Below are positions 46,601-57,967 of a stretch of DNA of 64,000 nucleotides, one piece after another. The notes beneath the pieces were generated by a model. The model searched no databases and was not told where the DNA came from. It saw nothing but the letters and a program-made list of their open reading frames with translations. The stretch spans positions 24,020,578 through 24,084,577 of the forward strand of contig OZ025206.1 in the NCBI GenBank assembly GCA_964019055.1, in the 5' to 3' direction. Source of the stretch: Anthopleura xanthogrammica (taxonomy: Eukaryota > Cnidaria > Anthozoa > Actiniaria > Actiniidae). Both the position numbers and the translations under genes were made by a program. Numbering within the stretch: position 1 is the stretch's first letter; each line of letters opens with the position of its first letter.

Positions 46601-49600
46601 CCCCTCCCCCTCAGTGGGCTATCTAAATGCTCGATACTGGGTTTCCATAGTGACTATTTCTATAAAATATATTTTTTAAATTATTAAAAATTTTAAATAA
46701 TTAAAAAAATATTATTTCTATATATACAAATACGTTGTTAAGCAAACATGCAAATATACAGTACATTCATTTTTGTGAGTTTTGCCTTCTAATTTTGGAG
46801 ATATTTGAGAACAAATCCATGATTTCACTTCAAGAGGTACGGTAGTGGGTACCGGGTAACCCCTCCCTTTAATTCCCCTATAAATCTGATCCTGTCAGAT
46901 GATAATTGTTTTGACATTATCCCCTCAGACACAATTTAACATAGCATCATTATCAATCAAACAGTCCATCAATCAGTTACTTAATTACCTAATTGGATAA
47001 TTCAATTAATTAATACGCTTGAATTAATTAAAAAATAATGATTAATTACACCAGGAGCTCGGAATTTTTTTCCCGAGAAAAATTTGCTTGAAGAAACAAA
47101 TCCCAACTTCTATAATCACGAAATTGCCAAAAGTAACAACATATACAATGTTCCGGTATTATATCTGACATAATTTACAGAAACTGGAGTATTTACAGCT
47201 ACTAACCTCTTGAGAAAAGCACTCAACATGCTTCTGGATGTATTCTTCATGTTTTGTACTTGCATGAGACTTTCCTTATTGGCTCTGATTTTAGTAAAGA
47301 TATCTAACAGCTATAAAAAAAGTGCATTGGCTTATTAGTAATATATCATTAATGCTCCACAAATTTGGAATTCACTTCCTATTAACATTAGGAATAGTCA
47401 GTCTGTTGATATTTTTAAGAAACAGCTTAAGACGTACTTATTTAGGTTAGCTTATTTTAATTAAGTATAGATTTTACTAGAGAAAGTGATATAAATATAG
47501 TATATTTTTTAGTATAATAGGTTTTGGTTGTTTGATTATAATTTTGTAATTCAGCGCTTTGAGCACCAGGAAAGGCGCTTTATAAATAATAAAGTTATTG
47601 TTGTGTTATTGTTGTTAAATGAATGTGTCGAAATTTTGGTCCAAACAAGACTGTCAGCTGAAAGATTCTATAGGAAGTAATATTTTGGTTACAAAAGACT
47701 GTTTTGAACAAGTCGAAACAATAGCCAAGAATAAAGAACTCCACATCGAAACAATACCCTCAAAACCTTAAATACAAAACTTCCTGAAACACCAAGAAAG
47801 GCGTCCCAACCCCCCAACCCCTTTATTCTGGCTCATCCCTGTTATGTGCAGTAAGTACCTTTCCTGTCTGACTGTGTGTTGACGAAAGAATTTCCACAAA
47901 TTTTTGACACCTAAAAATCAAAATGTGCAAAACAATATTAATGGATTTTGTTACAATCATATAACCATGGTTACAAAAAAAAACCACAACAGCAACAACA
48001 ACAACAAAGAAGGGAAAGAAAAGAAAGGAAAAACAGAAGAAATGTTTTTAGAATACTCTCGAGAAGCTTTATATTATTACTCGAAGCTTTAGAATTATGA
48101 AAAATTTGAGACACAAACTTAAGGATGTTTACGCATGTTCGAGCATGCTGATTAATTAGCTGGCTACCATGCTTTTATGTAGGGGCAAAGGCAGGGGGCC
48201 CAGGCCCCCCATTCTGTTGGGGGGCCTGGCCTGGGGCCTGGCCTGGTTCTAACTTTGTTCATGTGAATTACCAATGTTCTGAAAACGGGTTCTCACCCCT
48301 CCCATCCCAAGGCAAAATCCTGGCTACGCTCCTGTCATGCCAGAAGACAGATCATACACTAGGACTGCAATCCTGCAATACTTACACTGGTATTAAAGGA
48401 TGTAGGAAGTCAGAGGAGGAGAAAACGGGCCAGCCAACTTGAGCTCGTTGCTTGTTGTAGTTCCATTCAGAGATTTGACTGATGATACGGCTTTTAAGAT
48501 CTTTGATCGTAGAAACTAAGACTGAGATGTTTTCAAACAAAGGCTGAAGAAGAAAGAGGCATTTGTTTAGAATCAGATATATACTTACTCTATCGTTAGG
48601 GATTTGTCAGAAATTAGCAGGGGGAGGGGGTGGCTTTTTTTTTGGGGTGGGGGAGTAAGGTTAATGACTGCCGAAGAGGGGAGCACCTAGGGGGATTGGG
48701 GGCATGCCCCCCCCCCAGAAATTTTGAAATTGAGAGCCATTTTGAAGGCTGCAAGAGTATGAATTTATGTGACCCTCCCTTTTTTCACTGCCTATTTTTT
48801 CATGACTCTCCTTTTTCAGGGGCTCCAAAAGTTATGACCCCGTCCCCCATTTTCCACCCCCCTCCTAAATTCTGACAAGTTCTTTATATTCTACAATCTT
48901 GGACAAAATCGTTGTTTTATTCTATTGCCCTCATGACAGACTTTGCATGGATACCATTGGCACTTTGCAGTTGTTTCCTCAAGTCTCCCTCCCCCTCCCC
49001 ATGAACAATGTTGTTCTTGTACCTCATTGGTTTCGATCATGCAACATTGGATAGGGGAAGAGGGAACCCTTTGGAAGTAAAAGTTATAAGTGAGAAAAGG
49101 ACTGCTGGGGAATGACAAGCAAACAGTTCACCACTGCATCAGGATTAAATTAATTAATCAAGAAATTAATTAACACACCAATGGGCTTTTGTCACACAGC
49201 GGCCATTTTGGTTGAAACAATGGGTTCGATTCCCTTGGGTCCCCTTGCCCTCGCTTTGAGGCGCTTCATAAGGGAATAAACCTGGCCGTCTTGTGATAAA
49301 GGTCCATAGCCATGAAACATTTTTTCTAATTATTAATAGACTAATTAATAATTATTTTGTGCTTTAAATTGATGTGCATTGCAGATAGTGTATCAGGGAC
49401 CGTGGAGCAGGGGGGGCTGGGAGGCTATAGCCCCCCCCCAATAATGGGAGCATGCCCCTAAACCCCCTAGCTAGGTATTCCAGTATTTGGTGGTCGTTAG
49501 CCCCCCCCCCCAATCAAAATTACGCTCTGCGGTCCCTGTGTATGAGATTAGCATTAACTGGATATGGTTTGGGGGATACCTAGTCTCTAGCTAGCTCCCC

Positions 49601-52600
49601 AGGTCCTTAGAACATTATCTGTACTCGATCTGTGCTATCTTTAGCATTATTGGTTAAATAAAAATGGTTATGCCTTTTGGTTTGTCATTATTTTTTTAGT
49701 TAATTTTTATTTGTATCAATGTGTTGTCTACCCAGTTTACCTAAACCATTTACCCAGTTCCCACACAACCAAAAAAGGGCCCAGCTTCCCACATTCTTTA
49801 TTTTAAGAATAACACTTAAGCTTGACGGTCTATATACCTTTAATGAAGCAATAATTGACTGGTTTCGTTTAGCAATTTCGTTTTGATTTCTGTCAATTCT
49901 CTTGGTGATTTCACTTATCTTGAAACTCTATATAAAAAGGCACAACAATAAATGGACTACTTTGACGATACGGCGGCCATTTTGGTAGGGGGCAATTATA
50001 TACAAATCTTTGTTACACTTATATGGCGTTGATCAAAATTACACTTCACCCCTAGACAACTTGACAATTAAGAGATGAATTAAGAAGATGGACATGAAAG
50101 AAAGACAAATAAACGAAAATCTCTATTTTATCCGACATTTTTGTCTTCTTTTGCCCCCTGGACGCCCCATAATGCATTGCGATTCAAGAGGTGAAAATAA
50201 TTACTAATACTACGTAGAAAAATGAAGTGCTTGTCGTTTAACCAGCATGATATGACAAGAGAAAGCCAGCTGAGGATGTCTTTTCTCATTATCAGATCCT
50301 ACGTATTTCGCTGGCATTTTGTACATGGCCCTTTTTATTAATTCAGATTCAAGATGGCCGCTGCATCGTCGAAGTAGTTCATTGTTTATTAATTAGTTTG
50401 CTCTATAATAGGCGACTTGCACTAACAGGACATGTGACCCTATCCCCTTAAGACGAGCAGCTGTGTCAAAATGAACAACAGAAATGAAATGTGCACTTTC
50501 ATCAAGCTGATCAAGCTCTTTAGGAATCAAGGGTGGTGCAGCTGAGTATTGCAATTGCTTGGAATTTGTGTATTTGGACTTTGATAATGGTTTTAATACA
50601 TTTTTTAACATAAACATTGCATAACATAATGTTTAATCTCTTGTGCTCTCTCTTGTCTCTAAACTCTGTTTGTTCTCCCCCCAGGCCACACTGGGTTCTC
50701 ATGTGGCACCACTAAAAAGGCGGTTGGGGGGGGGGGGGGGGTGCATGGTTGAGAAAAAAGGGTAAGCCCTGGTCATAGTTTATTAATTATATATTAATGG
50801 CTCCTTACTTTGTCTTGCTGGGTTAAAGAGCTATCATTAGTTGTTTTAAGCTTTTCATTTTCCAAGTTTGCTGGAAAAAGTGGAAAAAAAAAAAATGGAG
50901 TTAAGATTAGAAGAGGACCGTTTAGCTAGTATAGGATCCAATTGTGATAAAATAATATACATAATTTATCAGACTTACTTTGAGAAAAAAAGAGTTGTTC
51001 CTGCTCTTTTAGTTTTTGCTGAATTACTATGATGTGTTCATCATTTTCCTGCAAGTAAACATAATTTTGGATGGATGAATGAACGGGTGAATGAATGAAT
51101 GAGTGACTGGATGAGTGAGTGAGTGAGTGAGCAAACATTTAGAAAAAACATAGTATATTATAATTAACCAAATCCTTATGTGAAAAAATAAAGAACAAGA
51201 AAAAGAAGGAAAGGAAGGAAGGAAGGCAGAAAGCTTAAGAAAGAACGAAGGGAGGAACAAAGGAAGGAATGAATGAAGGGAGGAAGAAAGGCAGGCAGGC
51301 AGGCAGGCAGACAGGAAGAAAGAAAAAGCATTGATAGCTATTTTAAAGATATTTCTAAATAAATTTACTTTACCTTTAACAAAGTCTCCAGACTTTCAAG
51401 TTTTTTTTCGAAATCAAAAGACTGGTCTTCTGTACATGTTACATCATTAGTGTTTGAAGAAGGAGCAGCATTGTCCAAGCTGGTGGCAGCCTGCATGATA
51501 TTAAGTTGAATGCAATAAAAGTTGTATTATAAAATAACTGTTGTAAATCTTGCTTTCTGATTTGATGATTGGGCATGCATTATAAGAGCACACAGCACAC
51601 AAGCATATTTATATTTAAAAAAAATAAAAAACTTGCTTGCCGTGCTGCTGCTATGCGTCATGCTATTTGTTCTACCAAACCCTGCAAGCTTCATAACTTC
51701 ACACAGCATGCACATGCTTTTCCTATAATCATTAAATATAGGTATTACATCCCTAACGAGTATGTACACCAGTTAGAGAATCTTAATAACAACAACAACA
51801 ACAATAATAATAATAAAGCTAGATTGCAACATTTAGTGCAACAAATTCCACATTGTTGACTGTAAACTCAGGAAGAAAGTGATCCAATAATAAAAGATGC
51901 CATAATAATAAAAATAATAATATTATTAATAATAATGATAATAATAATAACAATCTTTTAATTTAACAGACCTCAGAATCAACCAATTCATTCATTTGAT
52001 GATATATTTGAAGCAGATAATTCACAAGTTCAATAGGCTTGTCTGTGTAAGCATTCTATAATCAAAAGAAAATATTGAATGAAAATGAGATCAGGGTCTG
52101 GAAGAGACTATTCGGGGGATCCGGGAAATGGTTAAATTATAGCGCGGGATCCGGGAAACTAGAAAAAAAATCTTATGTGATTTGGGATATTGGCATTGGC
52201 CGTGACTCGGGAATTGCCGAATTCATTGTCCGGGATGCGGGACTTTGCTTTCTGATGGTCCTTAAAAACGTGAAAAAATTAATAAATAATAGAGTCAACA
52301 ATCCTCAGACTATCCGCAGACATGCAGTAGATCGAGCCTCAGAAGATCTAGCATTCGAATAAATATGTACATGTTCATGCAGGGCGGGCTGTCACTCTGT
52401 CATATCGGGCCCTTTAATTCGTCATCTTAATTTTATTTATAGTTTAAGTTGAAAAAAAACTTAAATACTGCGGGATCCGGAAAAGGATGACAAAATGTCG
52501 CGGGACGTGGGATTTTGGAAAAAAATGTTGCGTGATCCGGGTTCCGGAGTCCCCCTTCCAGACCCTGTGAGATGTGCTTTACTGCAAATGTACCAGGGTG

Positions 52601-55038
52601 GTATCATGCAATCATGAATCAAGATTAATTTTATTAATTTAATTGCAAATCACGAAAATCTGATAAATGAATAATTCAGGAAATCACAGACTTATTTTTT
52701 TGAATTTCATGAATCAAGGTCCAAAAAAGGCTGAATCATCCATGGGTTGTGGAAAATCTCTTATTACTATAAGAAATTGATCTATAAAATGCAGAATAAG
52801 AACATTCAAATTCTTTCTCCCATTCTTTAATTCATAATTCCTGCTCTTTCTCACTGTGACAATTGGAGAACATTTTCCCAGTGGAATAAAAACATTGTTC
52901 CACTTGTAAATAAAAAAATCATTTTCTAAGGATACTTCAAAGATAGTTACAGCACGATGCGCAAAAGTAGGACCACATTTAATGTATTCACATACTTCAA
53001 TAATGCACAAGAATTTTTGAATAAACACTGAGACACATTTTATCATGATGTGAATTAAGCTGTCTGGTTTTACCAAATAAGGCGTGTAAAAACTTGTTTA
53101 GCAGCATAAAGTCCGTGCATAGAAGTATGCAAATATATAAAAGGTAGTCATACTTTTGCGCATCGCGCTGTAATTATAAGGAGTTTCCTTGTAATGTCAT
53201 AATTATGCTCATAAAAACTTATTAATAAACAAAATGTAAAAAAATTATTCCTGCCATATGAGAGCTAGTACTGCTTTAAAGAGACCTTTTTTTATTTCTT
53301 AAAATACAACTGCATGTATGTAAATGTGTTCAATTCATTCATTGACTTTACTGTACATGCAGATTCATTTGCCCAGGGTTGGCATGTGTTTCAAAGATGT
53401 GTTTGTGATTATTTCAAAATAGTTCAAAATTAAAGTCTCTGTTTATATCACTGACTATAAAAATATTTATGATATAAAAACAAGGAAAAAAATTAAAACA
53501 ACAAAATACAAAATCCTCTATTAAGCCCCCCTTTCAAATAAGCCCCTAAGGAAGAAATTTATGAAGCCCCCTGGCCTCCCCTTCTCTCCCATCCACCTCC
53601 AGAACTAAATTCACAGTAATCCTAAACTGCATTTTGGCTAAAAATCAATAAGCCCCCCACCTATCTATCAAGCCCCCCTTCTCTAATAAGCCCCCCCCCT
53701 TAAACGTGCCTTAAATAAATAAGCCCCCGGGGGGCTTAATAGAGGATAATTTCACGATATATTACTTGTATAGAAGACTGAAGGAACTGAAACATTCGTT
53801 TTTCCGATATCTTTTCAGTTTTGGATATCTAGGTATAATGAAAAAAAATAAGAAAAAAATTAATTACAAGAATATATAATTTGATATTCTAAGGACCCTT
53901 CATTTTTTACTGGCAGGGGATTGGGGGCAGGGGGGACTCTTAATCCACTGAAATTACAACAACCAATTCTAGCTATACTTACATATGACACTGAGCTCAG
54001 TACTGGTACCGAGCTGGGCTACCCTTGCCCCCCACACAAATCCCTAGTGCTGAGTGTTTCCCCTACCCCTCCCCTTGTGATTTCTTAGGGATATGTGTGT
54101 CCAGTGGAGCACTGTGACCGTGGGACTCAAACCTGGGTGGCATTGTTGAGAGGCGAGTGAGTCTCACTGCTACACCACCCATATTTACCCCCCCCCCCCC
54201 CAAAGAAATCAGGCTCAAGAGGGTGACCAAACAAGAGAATTCAGAAGAAATTATAATAGATTTGTAAGGAAGAGTTGAGTCTAAAATGAATAACTAGAGA
54301 CGTATAAGCACATTTTATCACTTCGCTGACACCAGCTATCAACATCTGAAACCTTCTTAATTATGACGTTTCCGTGAATGAAGATTCACGATTTGGTTAA
54401 CTTCGTATATTGTGATATGTTCCATAGTAGGGCAAAAAAAAAAACAACATTATAGTATAATAACATTTGTGAAAAAAATCCACCACTCACTTTCTCTTGT
54501 AACATCGTCATAATTGTGTTCAATGCAGCAGAAGCATCAGTGCTTTCCCTTGAATACAAAAGAAAAACATTACGAAAAATATAGATTTTTCTAACAGATA
54601 TCAGTAATTTATAATCTCCAGAGGCTAGGTATGAGATTTGATGTCTTAATATGATCATTTCTGGTGTGAACAAAATGATGTTACAAAGTTCTCGTAAAGT
54701 GCTTCAGCAAGCCAGGGAGGTGGGAGTAAGCAAACAGTAGCTCATTCTTTTTAATTTATCAGAGTAATAAGCATGTCAACAGATTGGGTACATACGTATA
54801 AGCACATTTACTGAATTATATAACCCTCAAGTCCATCAATCAGTCAAAAGATTGAAAGATTCGACATAAATATTAGCGTAAATCATACACACCAAGGCTG
54901 CGATTCGATCCATTCTAGAACACTAGGAATAAGAAGCACTTGCACTTCCACAGAATTTGGATAATTTTCCTGAAGATGTGCTTCGATCTTCTTCTTTTTG
55001 GCTTCGTCGAGTGAACACAGTTTTTGTGATAAGAACAT
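34640..55038 (-). CDS. STAT: STAT transcription factor A (complete, 24 exons)
   Basis: Exons in order: 55038-54893, 54548-54491, 52055-51972, 51490-51374, 51048-50979, 50870-50809, 49927-49838, 48543-48386, 47910-47859, 47310-47207, 46558-46490, 45339-45274, 44952-44911, 44416-44368, 44270-44217, 43948-43895, 43657-43583, 43504-43412, 42294-42156, 41310-41252, 40999-40893, 40425-40292, 36575-36329, 34817-34640. They total 2307 nt, 768 aa, within the family range. STATs are cytokine/JAK-activated factors that dimerise through SH2-phosphotyrosine contacts and enter the nucleus. Visible: N-domain (VLEWIESQPW, 1-96), coiled coil (97-313), DNA-binding start CFVVEKQPPP (about 314), TIFWDNAFGHM (to 481), linker (482-582), SH2 with GTFLLRFSD (Arg609), candidate activation Tyr695 in NPRYPKKAPIRVV, acidic tail. 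Exons 12-16 rest mainly on splice phase and are less certain; if the donor at 36328 is unused, the protein stops four bases downstream. Confidence 0.9.
34931..35172. mobile_element. inverted-repeat element with about 50-bp arms
   Basis: AGTTTTAAAGTGTATATAAG and CAGACTTTCTTGTTCGATTT at the left are mirrored at 35125-35172 (AAATCGAACAAGAAAGTCTG, ATATACACTTTAACT). Lies in the last intron of STAT A. Confidence 0.8.
35173..36328. other. last intron of STAT A; repeats only
   Basis: A relative of the 15455-15600 repeat (GTTTCAATCAGCTGATAAAAG, GGAAATGACGT) spans about 35648-35770. A CG-alternating tract is at 35980-35996. I see no coding exon. Confidence 0.5.
36774..40105. repeat. 57-bp satellite array with 1545-bp higher-order duplication
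   Basis: About 58 tandem units, each beginning around TTGAACCCTGAAACAACC and ending GGCTAACTCACAGA. Variants include AACCTTAAGGCTG for AACCTCTGGGCTG, CAGAGGYAGTGG for CAGGGCATGG, and GGCCTAC for GGCTAAC. The order of variants repeats with a 1545-bp period: the rare marker AAGGCTGTTC is at 37651 and 39196, and the rare marker GATAAAACCCTAAAAC at 38431 and 39976. The array lies in the intron of STAT A between the two SH2-coding exons and abuts a minus-strand SINE at 40120-40256. Confidence 0.96.
40120..40256 (-). mobile_element. tRNA-derived SINE, minus strand, next to the satellite
   Basis: Minus strand: GAGTGGCGCAGTGGGGTC (A-box), TTGTTCGATTCCTGG (B-box), ACTCGGCATCACATGTGAGT, then GGGTTCTCTGGTTTTCCTCC. 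Its 3' side continues straight into satellite units. Confidence 0.78.
41895..42053. mobile_element. long hairpin inverted-repeat element
   Basis: GTTATACGATGGTTTCTC ... ATACCGTGGATATCCCACTC ... GTATACACACACACGCC pairs across a few-base loop with GGCTCGTGTGTATAC ... GAGTGGTATACCGTGG-type sequence ... CAATGGTTTCGAG in the other arm. About 160 bp that is almost entirely stem, in a STAT A intron. Confidence 0.75.
42797..43307 (+). mobile_element. tRNA-derived SINE split by a nested transposon
   Basis: The head (GGTGGCGTAGCGGTGAGAG, GTGTTCGAGTCCTG) and first part of the body run from 42797 to 42903; the rest (GTTGGTTCTCTCC, GGGTTCTCCGGTTTTCCTCC) continues from 43209. The 305-bp element at 42904-43208 interrupts it. 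Confidence 0.85.
42904..43208. mobile_element. MULE-like nonautonomous element inserted in a SINE
   Basis: Terminal inverted repeats of about 40 bp begin GACACGAGTGAAAAACGCAC and end GTGCGTTTTTCCCTCGTGTC; a second inverted block (AAAACCATTGGAGATTTA / TAAATCTCCAATGGTTTT) lies inside. A perfect 9-bp duplication, GCTTGTTGG, flanks the insertion (42895-42903 and 43209-43217). Length 305 bp, no coding capacity. Long termini with 9-bp duplications are typical of Mutator-type elements. Confidence 0.88.
44473..44590. repeat. tandem duplication within a GTCAGTCAGT-rich tract
   Basis: A segment of about 57 bp (CAGTCAACCGATCTGTCATG ... TATTGGTCGTTCAGT) occurs twice without visible change, in the STAT A intron between exons 13 and 14. 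Imperfect GTTGGT/CAGT repeats continue to about 44720. Confidence 0.85.
45085..45245 (+). mobile_element. SINE fragment with 57-bp-repeat-like tail
   Basis: GGGTACGATTGGCCTGG (B-box-like), ACATGTGAGTAGAGTATG, GGGTTCTCCAGTTTTCC and AAATTCTAATTCGATCCGTG followed by AGTTA. The tail matches the minus strand of the 57-bp satellite unit (TCTGTGAGTTAGCC). Confidence 0.65.
45851..46273. mobile_element. hAT-like nonautonomous element, related family
   Basis: Starts GCCGGAGGGGGGCAC, with ATACGGGGATGTTCCGCTGG near the left end and CAGCGGATCATCCCCAT near the right, then ACCCCTAATACCCCCGG. The interior repeats a CTTAGAYAGGGT module. A perfect 8-bp duplication GAACTCCT flanks it (45843-45850 and 46274-46281). 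Confidence 0.82.
46605..46870 (-). repeat. dispersed repeat, inverted relative of 42400-42640
   Basis: AAATGCTCGATACTGGG, CATAGTGACTATTTCTATA and AAATACGTTGTTAAGCAAAC are the reverse complement of sequences at 42540-42610, with an extra AT-rich insertion. Two introns of the same gene thus hold the repeat in opposite directions. Confidence 0.7.
47351..47590 (+). mobile_element. LINE 3'-end fragment
   Basis: Codons at 47351-47464 read APQIWNSLPINIRNSQSVDI and then FKKQLKTYLFRL before a TAA, the usual C-terminus of LINE reverse-transcriptase proteins. The 3' tail GGAAAGGCGCTTTATAAATA and TTATTGTTGTG repeats follow. Only the last 40 or so residues remain; in a STAT A intron on the opposite strand. 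Confidence 0.8.
48604..48879. mobile_element. inverted-repeat element with C/G-run ends
   Basis: TTGTCAGAAATTAGCAGGGGG at the left (first 20 bases inverted with CCCCCCTCCTAAATTCTGACAA at the right). Contains CACCTAGGGGGATTGGGGGC and long C runs. STAT A intron. Confidence 0.65.
49394..49538. mobile_element. short inverted-repeat element
   Basis: CAGGGACCGTGGAGC and GCTCTGCGGTCCCTG form the termini, about 145 bp, interior with C runs and GGGAGCATGCCCC. STAT A intron. Confidence 0.7.
51058..51310. repeat. GAATGA/GTGA and GGAA/GGCA microsatellites
   Basis: GAATGAATGAGTGACTGG and GTGAGTGAGTGA near 51085-51130; GGAAGGAAGGAAGGCAG and GGCAGGCAGGCAGGCAG at 51205-51312. STAT A intron between exons 4 and 5. 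Confidence 0.9.
52092..52567. mobile_element. inverted-repeat element with GCGGGATCCGGG modules
   Basis: Ends CAGGGTCTGGAAG and CTTCCAGACCCTG are inverted. Inside, GCGGGATCCGGGAAA-type sequence recurs several times and an open frame with no recognised domain covers part. STAT A intron 2. Confidence 0.75.
53513..53747. mobile_element. inverted-repeat element with TAAGCCCCC modules
   Basis: ATCCTCTATTAAGCCCCCC at the left, GGGGGCTTAATAGAGGAT at the right; interior made of repeated AATAAGCCCCC. Again a shell of inverted ends around a short repeated module. STAT A intron 2. Confidence 0.8.
54115..54187 (-). mobile_element. tRNA-like SINE head, minus strand
   Basis: Minus strand: ATGGGTGGTGTAGCAGTGAG (A-box) and CCCAGGTTTGAGTCCC (B-box), CTCGCCTCTCAACAATG between. 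Matches the head of the SINEs at 14722 and 42797. Confidence 0.65.
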
Positions 55039-56152
55039 TGTGTAAATGCGTATAACATGTAATCATAAGCCAACTCTTCTAACTGAAGTTCACCTGACTG
55101 GTGCCAAAATATTTTTTTGGTTCTCGGTTTTGTTTACAAAAACCGGAAGTTGAACAACCGTGTGACCAAGATAAACCAATCAGCGTGCTTTGTTTGCCCT
55201 GATTTTCAATTACGTCATTTTCTAAAAAAACCTAACATTTCTCAGAAATTTTGAATCTCGTTCCCAGACCATCACTACCGAAAAGAAAAGTAGTACCCAG
55301 ACTCTGAAAGTACGTTTCTTCGAGTTTTTTCTTTCTTTCATCTTTTACTGTGAAATTCGCAAACCTTCGTTTTAAAAACCAGTTGAATTTTACTATAGAA
55401 TTTCTGTTAAGCGGCCACCCTCTATATAGGGGCTAATGATCAAAATTCCCAGGATCCAGGGGGGGCACCTAGAATGAAAACCAATTACGGCAAAAATTGG
55501 GGGGGGGGGCACATGGTCGCCCCCTCCCTACGCCAGTGGCATTGACATCATACATCAAAGAAAAAAAGGCTCGATCCCAAAATTCTAAGGGGAGGGGGGT
55601 CGCCCCCCTCGTTACGCCACTGGCTCAGAGCGAGTATGAAAATGGACCCCTTCTATTATTCCCAAACTAGAGGTCCACTACGACTGTCAATGTGACGAAA
55701 CCAGTAAGGCAAAAGACTGCAGAAAGAACCCCCGAAGAATTTCGATAAAAATTGGTAGTATACACTAAGAAATGAGTGAACACACAATCAACTTCTGCAA
55801 TGCTTTTTTTTTTGTTTTGATTTTTATAAATTACTAAATTAAACCTTTTTAAAAGAACACATAAAATATTATCTGCTCGAAGGTATCAGTTCATGCGGAC
55901 ACCTCGATGACGTGAGGTTCACTTTACTATTACAGACTAAGTTTTTGCCAGAGCAATGCAAAGCAATCAAATGGGCCTACCCCTCCCCCTAGCCTCCTCA
56001 CCAGTCTCCTTCCGCTATTCCGTACAGAAAACCGATGGTTACTCAATCCATGCTATAAGATACAGGTAAAACTTGTTTTTTATCTTGCAGTCTCAAGAGC
56101 CGCGATTGGCAAAGCACCCTACGTTTTTCCTACCCTTTTTACTAAGGCCCAG

Positions 56153-56270
56153 TTCAAACGTCGATCTTCTCATGAGCCGAACGCATTGAAAACAATGGAT
56201 AATAAGGCGGTCTTCTTTGATGTCATTAGGTTCGACTCATGAGAAGATCGACGTTTGAACTGAGCCTAAG
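56153..56270. mobile_element. short inverted-repeat element
   Basis: TAAGGCCCAGTTCAAACGTC and GATCTTCTCATGAG are mirrored by CTCATGAGAAGATCGACG and GTTTGAACTGAGCCTAA. A half-copy is visible near 44165-44205. Confidence 0.75.
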
Positions 56271-57105
56271 CTACTTTAAGATTCTAGTATTCAATGCAGT
56301 TTATCATATAGTAAACTAAACACCCTACCAGATTTGTCACCACAAAAAAATAATTCCTTAAAGTAACAAGCTTCAAAATCGACTTTATTATCATAGGACA
56401 AGAAAATTGAGAAGACTGAAAACACTTTTTATGGTCGAATGGTGTAGATGTTGAAGCTTTTTACAGGACCAAAACAACTAAGAGTGCGTCTCTGAGTACG
56501 TATCGTATATCATACGAACCTAGCTATAAAGAAGAACTAACTTAGTTAAGTTTATTAGTGCTTCAAAACTGTTCGTGTTTTTGCGACCCCGACCCAAGCA
56601 AGAGTAGGACCTCCGGAAACGTTTGTTTTTACGAAGGACTAACTTCTGAAACGTCAGTAAAATTGTAATTTTTTTTACACGGTGTGTTTAAAAGTTTCCT
56701 TCTTGACGTCAGTCTTGGTTTCAGTCCATTTATCAAGACTTCCAAGGTCTGAGGGTGGTAATTAATTTTTGATCGGCGAAAGCCAAGACAATGGCCCTAT
56801 TACCTAGAAGTCGTGATCGCAGGAACACTAGAGGAAAATAGATCTAATATAGGGAACAGAGCCAGGAATAACAACCACTCACGCGTACGGTAGAACCGTC
56901 CTTTCTTTCTTTCTATAAACAGAAGCATTGTAAAACTAGACTGTGAGCAGTGCTACCAATGCTTGAAGCTCTTCCTCGTAGGCTACTTTTAAATGCTGTG
57001 TAAGACTTCCCCTACATAAAGAAAGGGCTATCATCTTTTCTTTATCTATTACAGGCATTAAATATCTCTAAATTGTTGCAAAACTAGTCTGTTACCAAGG
57101 CTCCC

Positions 57106-57261
57106 GCGGACACACGGTGCCACATTGCGCGCAATATTGCAGGCAACGTTGCTGAAGTAGGAACGTTTTCTATTTGAGCAACATTGTGTGCAACAAATTG
57201 CTTCGTAAGACATGGCTCGCAACATCGATTGCCTGCAATGTTGCACCGTGTGTCTGTAGCT
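57106..57261. mobile_element. CACGGTGCAA inverted-repeat element, copy 1
   Basis: GGACACACGGTGCCACATTG at one end and CAATGTTGCACCGTGTGTCT at the other, with TTGCCTGCAAT / ATTGCAGGCAA blocks inside. Two more copies follow within 1 kb. Confidence 0.78.
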
Positions 57262-57410
57262 TAAGGCGTCCCTTGTATCAAGAGAAGAACCAACAAATGC
57301 TGTAGCCCTGGATTTAATTGTGATTGAATTTGAGTCTACAGTATTATACTTTTGTACTGTTAGGCCTATAATCTACCCAGACTGCTGAACGCCGTAAAAT
57401 CTGACATTAA

Positions 57411-57570
57411 GGTGCTAACACACGGTGCAACATTGCATGTAATGTTACTGAAGTACGATCGCTTTATATTTCAGCAACATTGCGTGCAACAAATTGCGTT
57501 GCGTGACATGGCTCGCAACATCAGTTGCCTGCAACAGTGCGCGCAATGTTGCACCGTGTGTCCGTAGCTT
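57411..57570. mobile_element. CACGGTGCAA inverted-repeat element, copy 2
   Basis: ACACACGGTGCAACATTGC ... GCGCAATGTTGCACCGTGTG and TCCGTAGCTT. Same interior as copies 1 and 3 (GCAACATTGCGTGCAAC, GACATGGCTCGCAACAT). Confidence 0.78.
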
Positions 57571-57793
57571 TAGAACACCCTACCTTCATACGACCACTCG
57601 CCACTTCTTGGAGAAACAGTACGTATACTGAACTAAAATTGTGCTAAAAGTATTGTATATATATTTATATATTAATATACCGTTAGCATGATGGATTTAA
57701 TCATAATCTAGAGCAGATTTCATAAGACAGAAGCAGTCATGGCATTTGATTATAATCAATGTCTTCCGTGTAATAAAAAAAATGCCATATCAT

Positions 57794-57967
57794 AAAGCTA
57801 CGGACATACGGTGCAACATTGCGCGCAATATTGCAGGCAATGTTGCTGAAGTAGGATCATTTTTTACTTGAGCAGCATTGCGTGCAAGAATTGCAACGTG
57901 TGACATGGCTCGCAACATCGATTGCCTGCAACATTGCGCGCAATGTTGCGCCGTGTGTCCGTAGCTT
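57794..57967. mobile_element. CACGGTGCAA inverted-repeat element, copy 3
   Basis: The best preserved copy: AAGCTACGGACATACGGTGC at the left and CACCGTGTG-type end CCGTGTGTCCGTAGCTT at the right; GTGACATGGCTCGCAACATC inside. Confidence 0.8.

Noticed and set aside
49121..49300. Inverted repeat or small gene near 49140-49300
   Set aside because: I found no paired arms, domain or splice signal that held up.
52075..52362. 95-residue open frame within the GCGGGATCCGGG element
   Set aside because: No recognisable domain, and it begins inside a nonautonomous inverted-repeat element with repetitive content.
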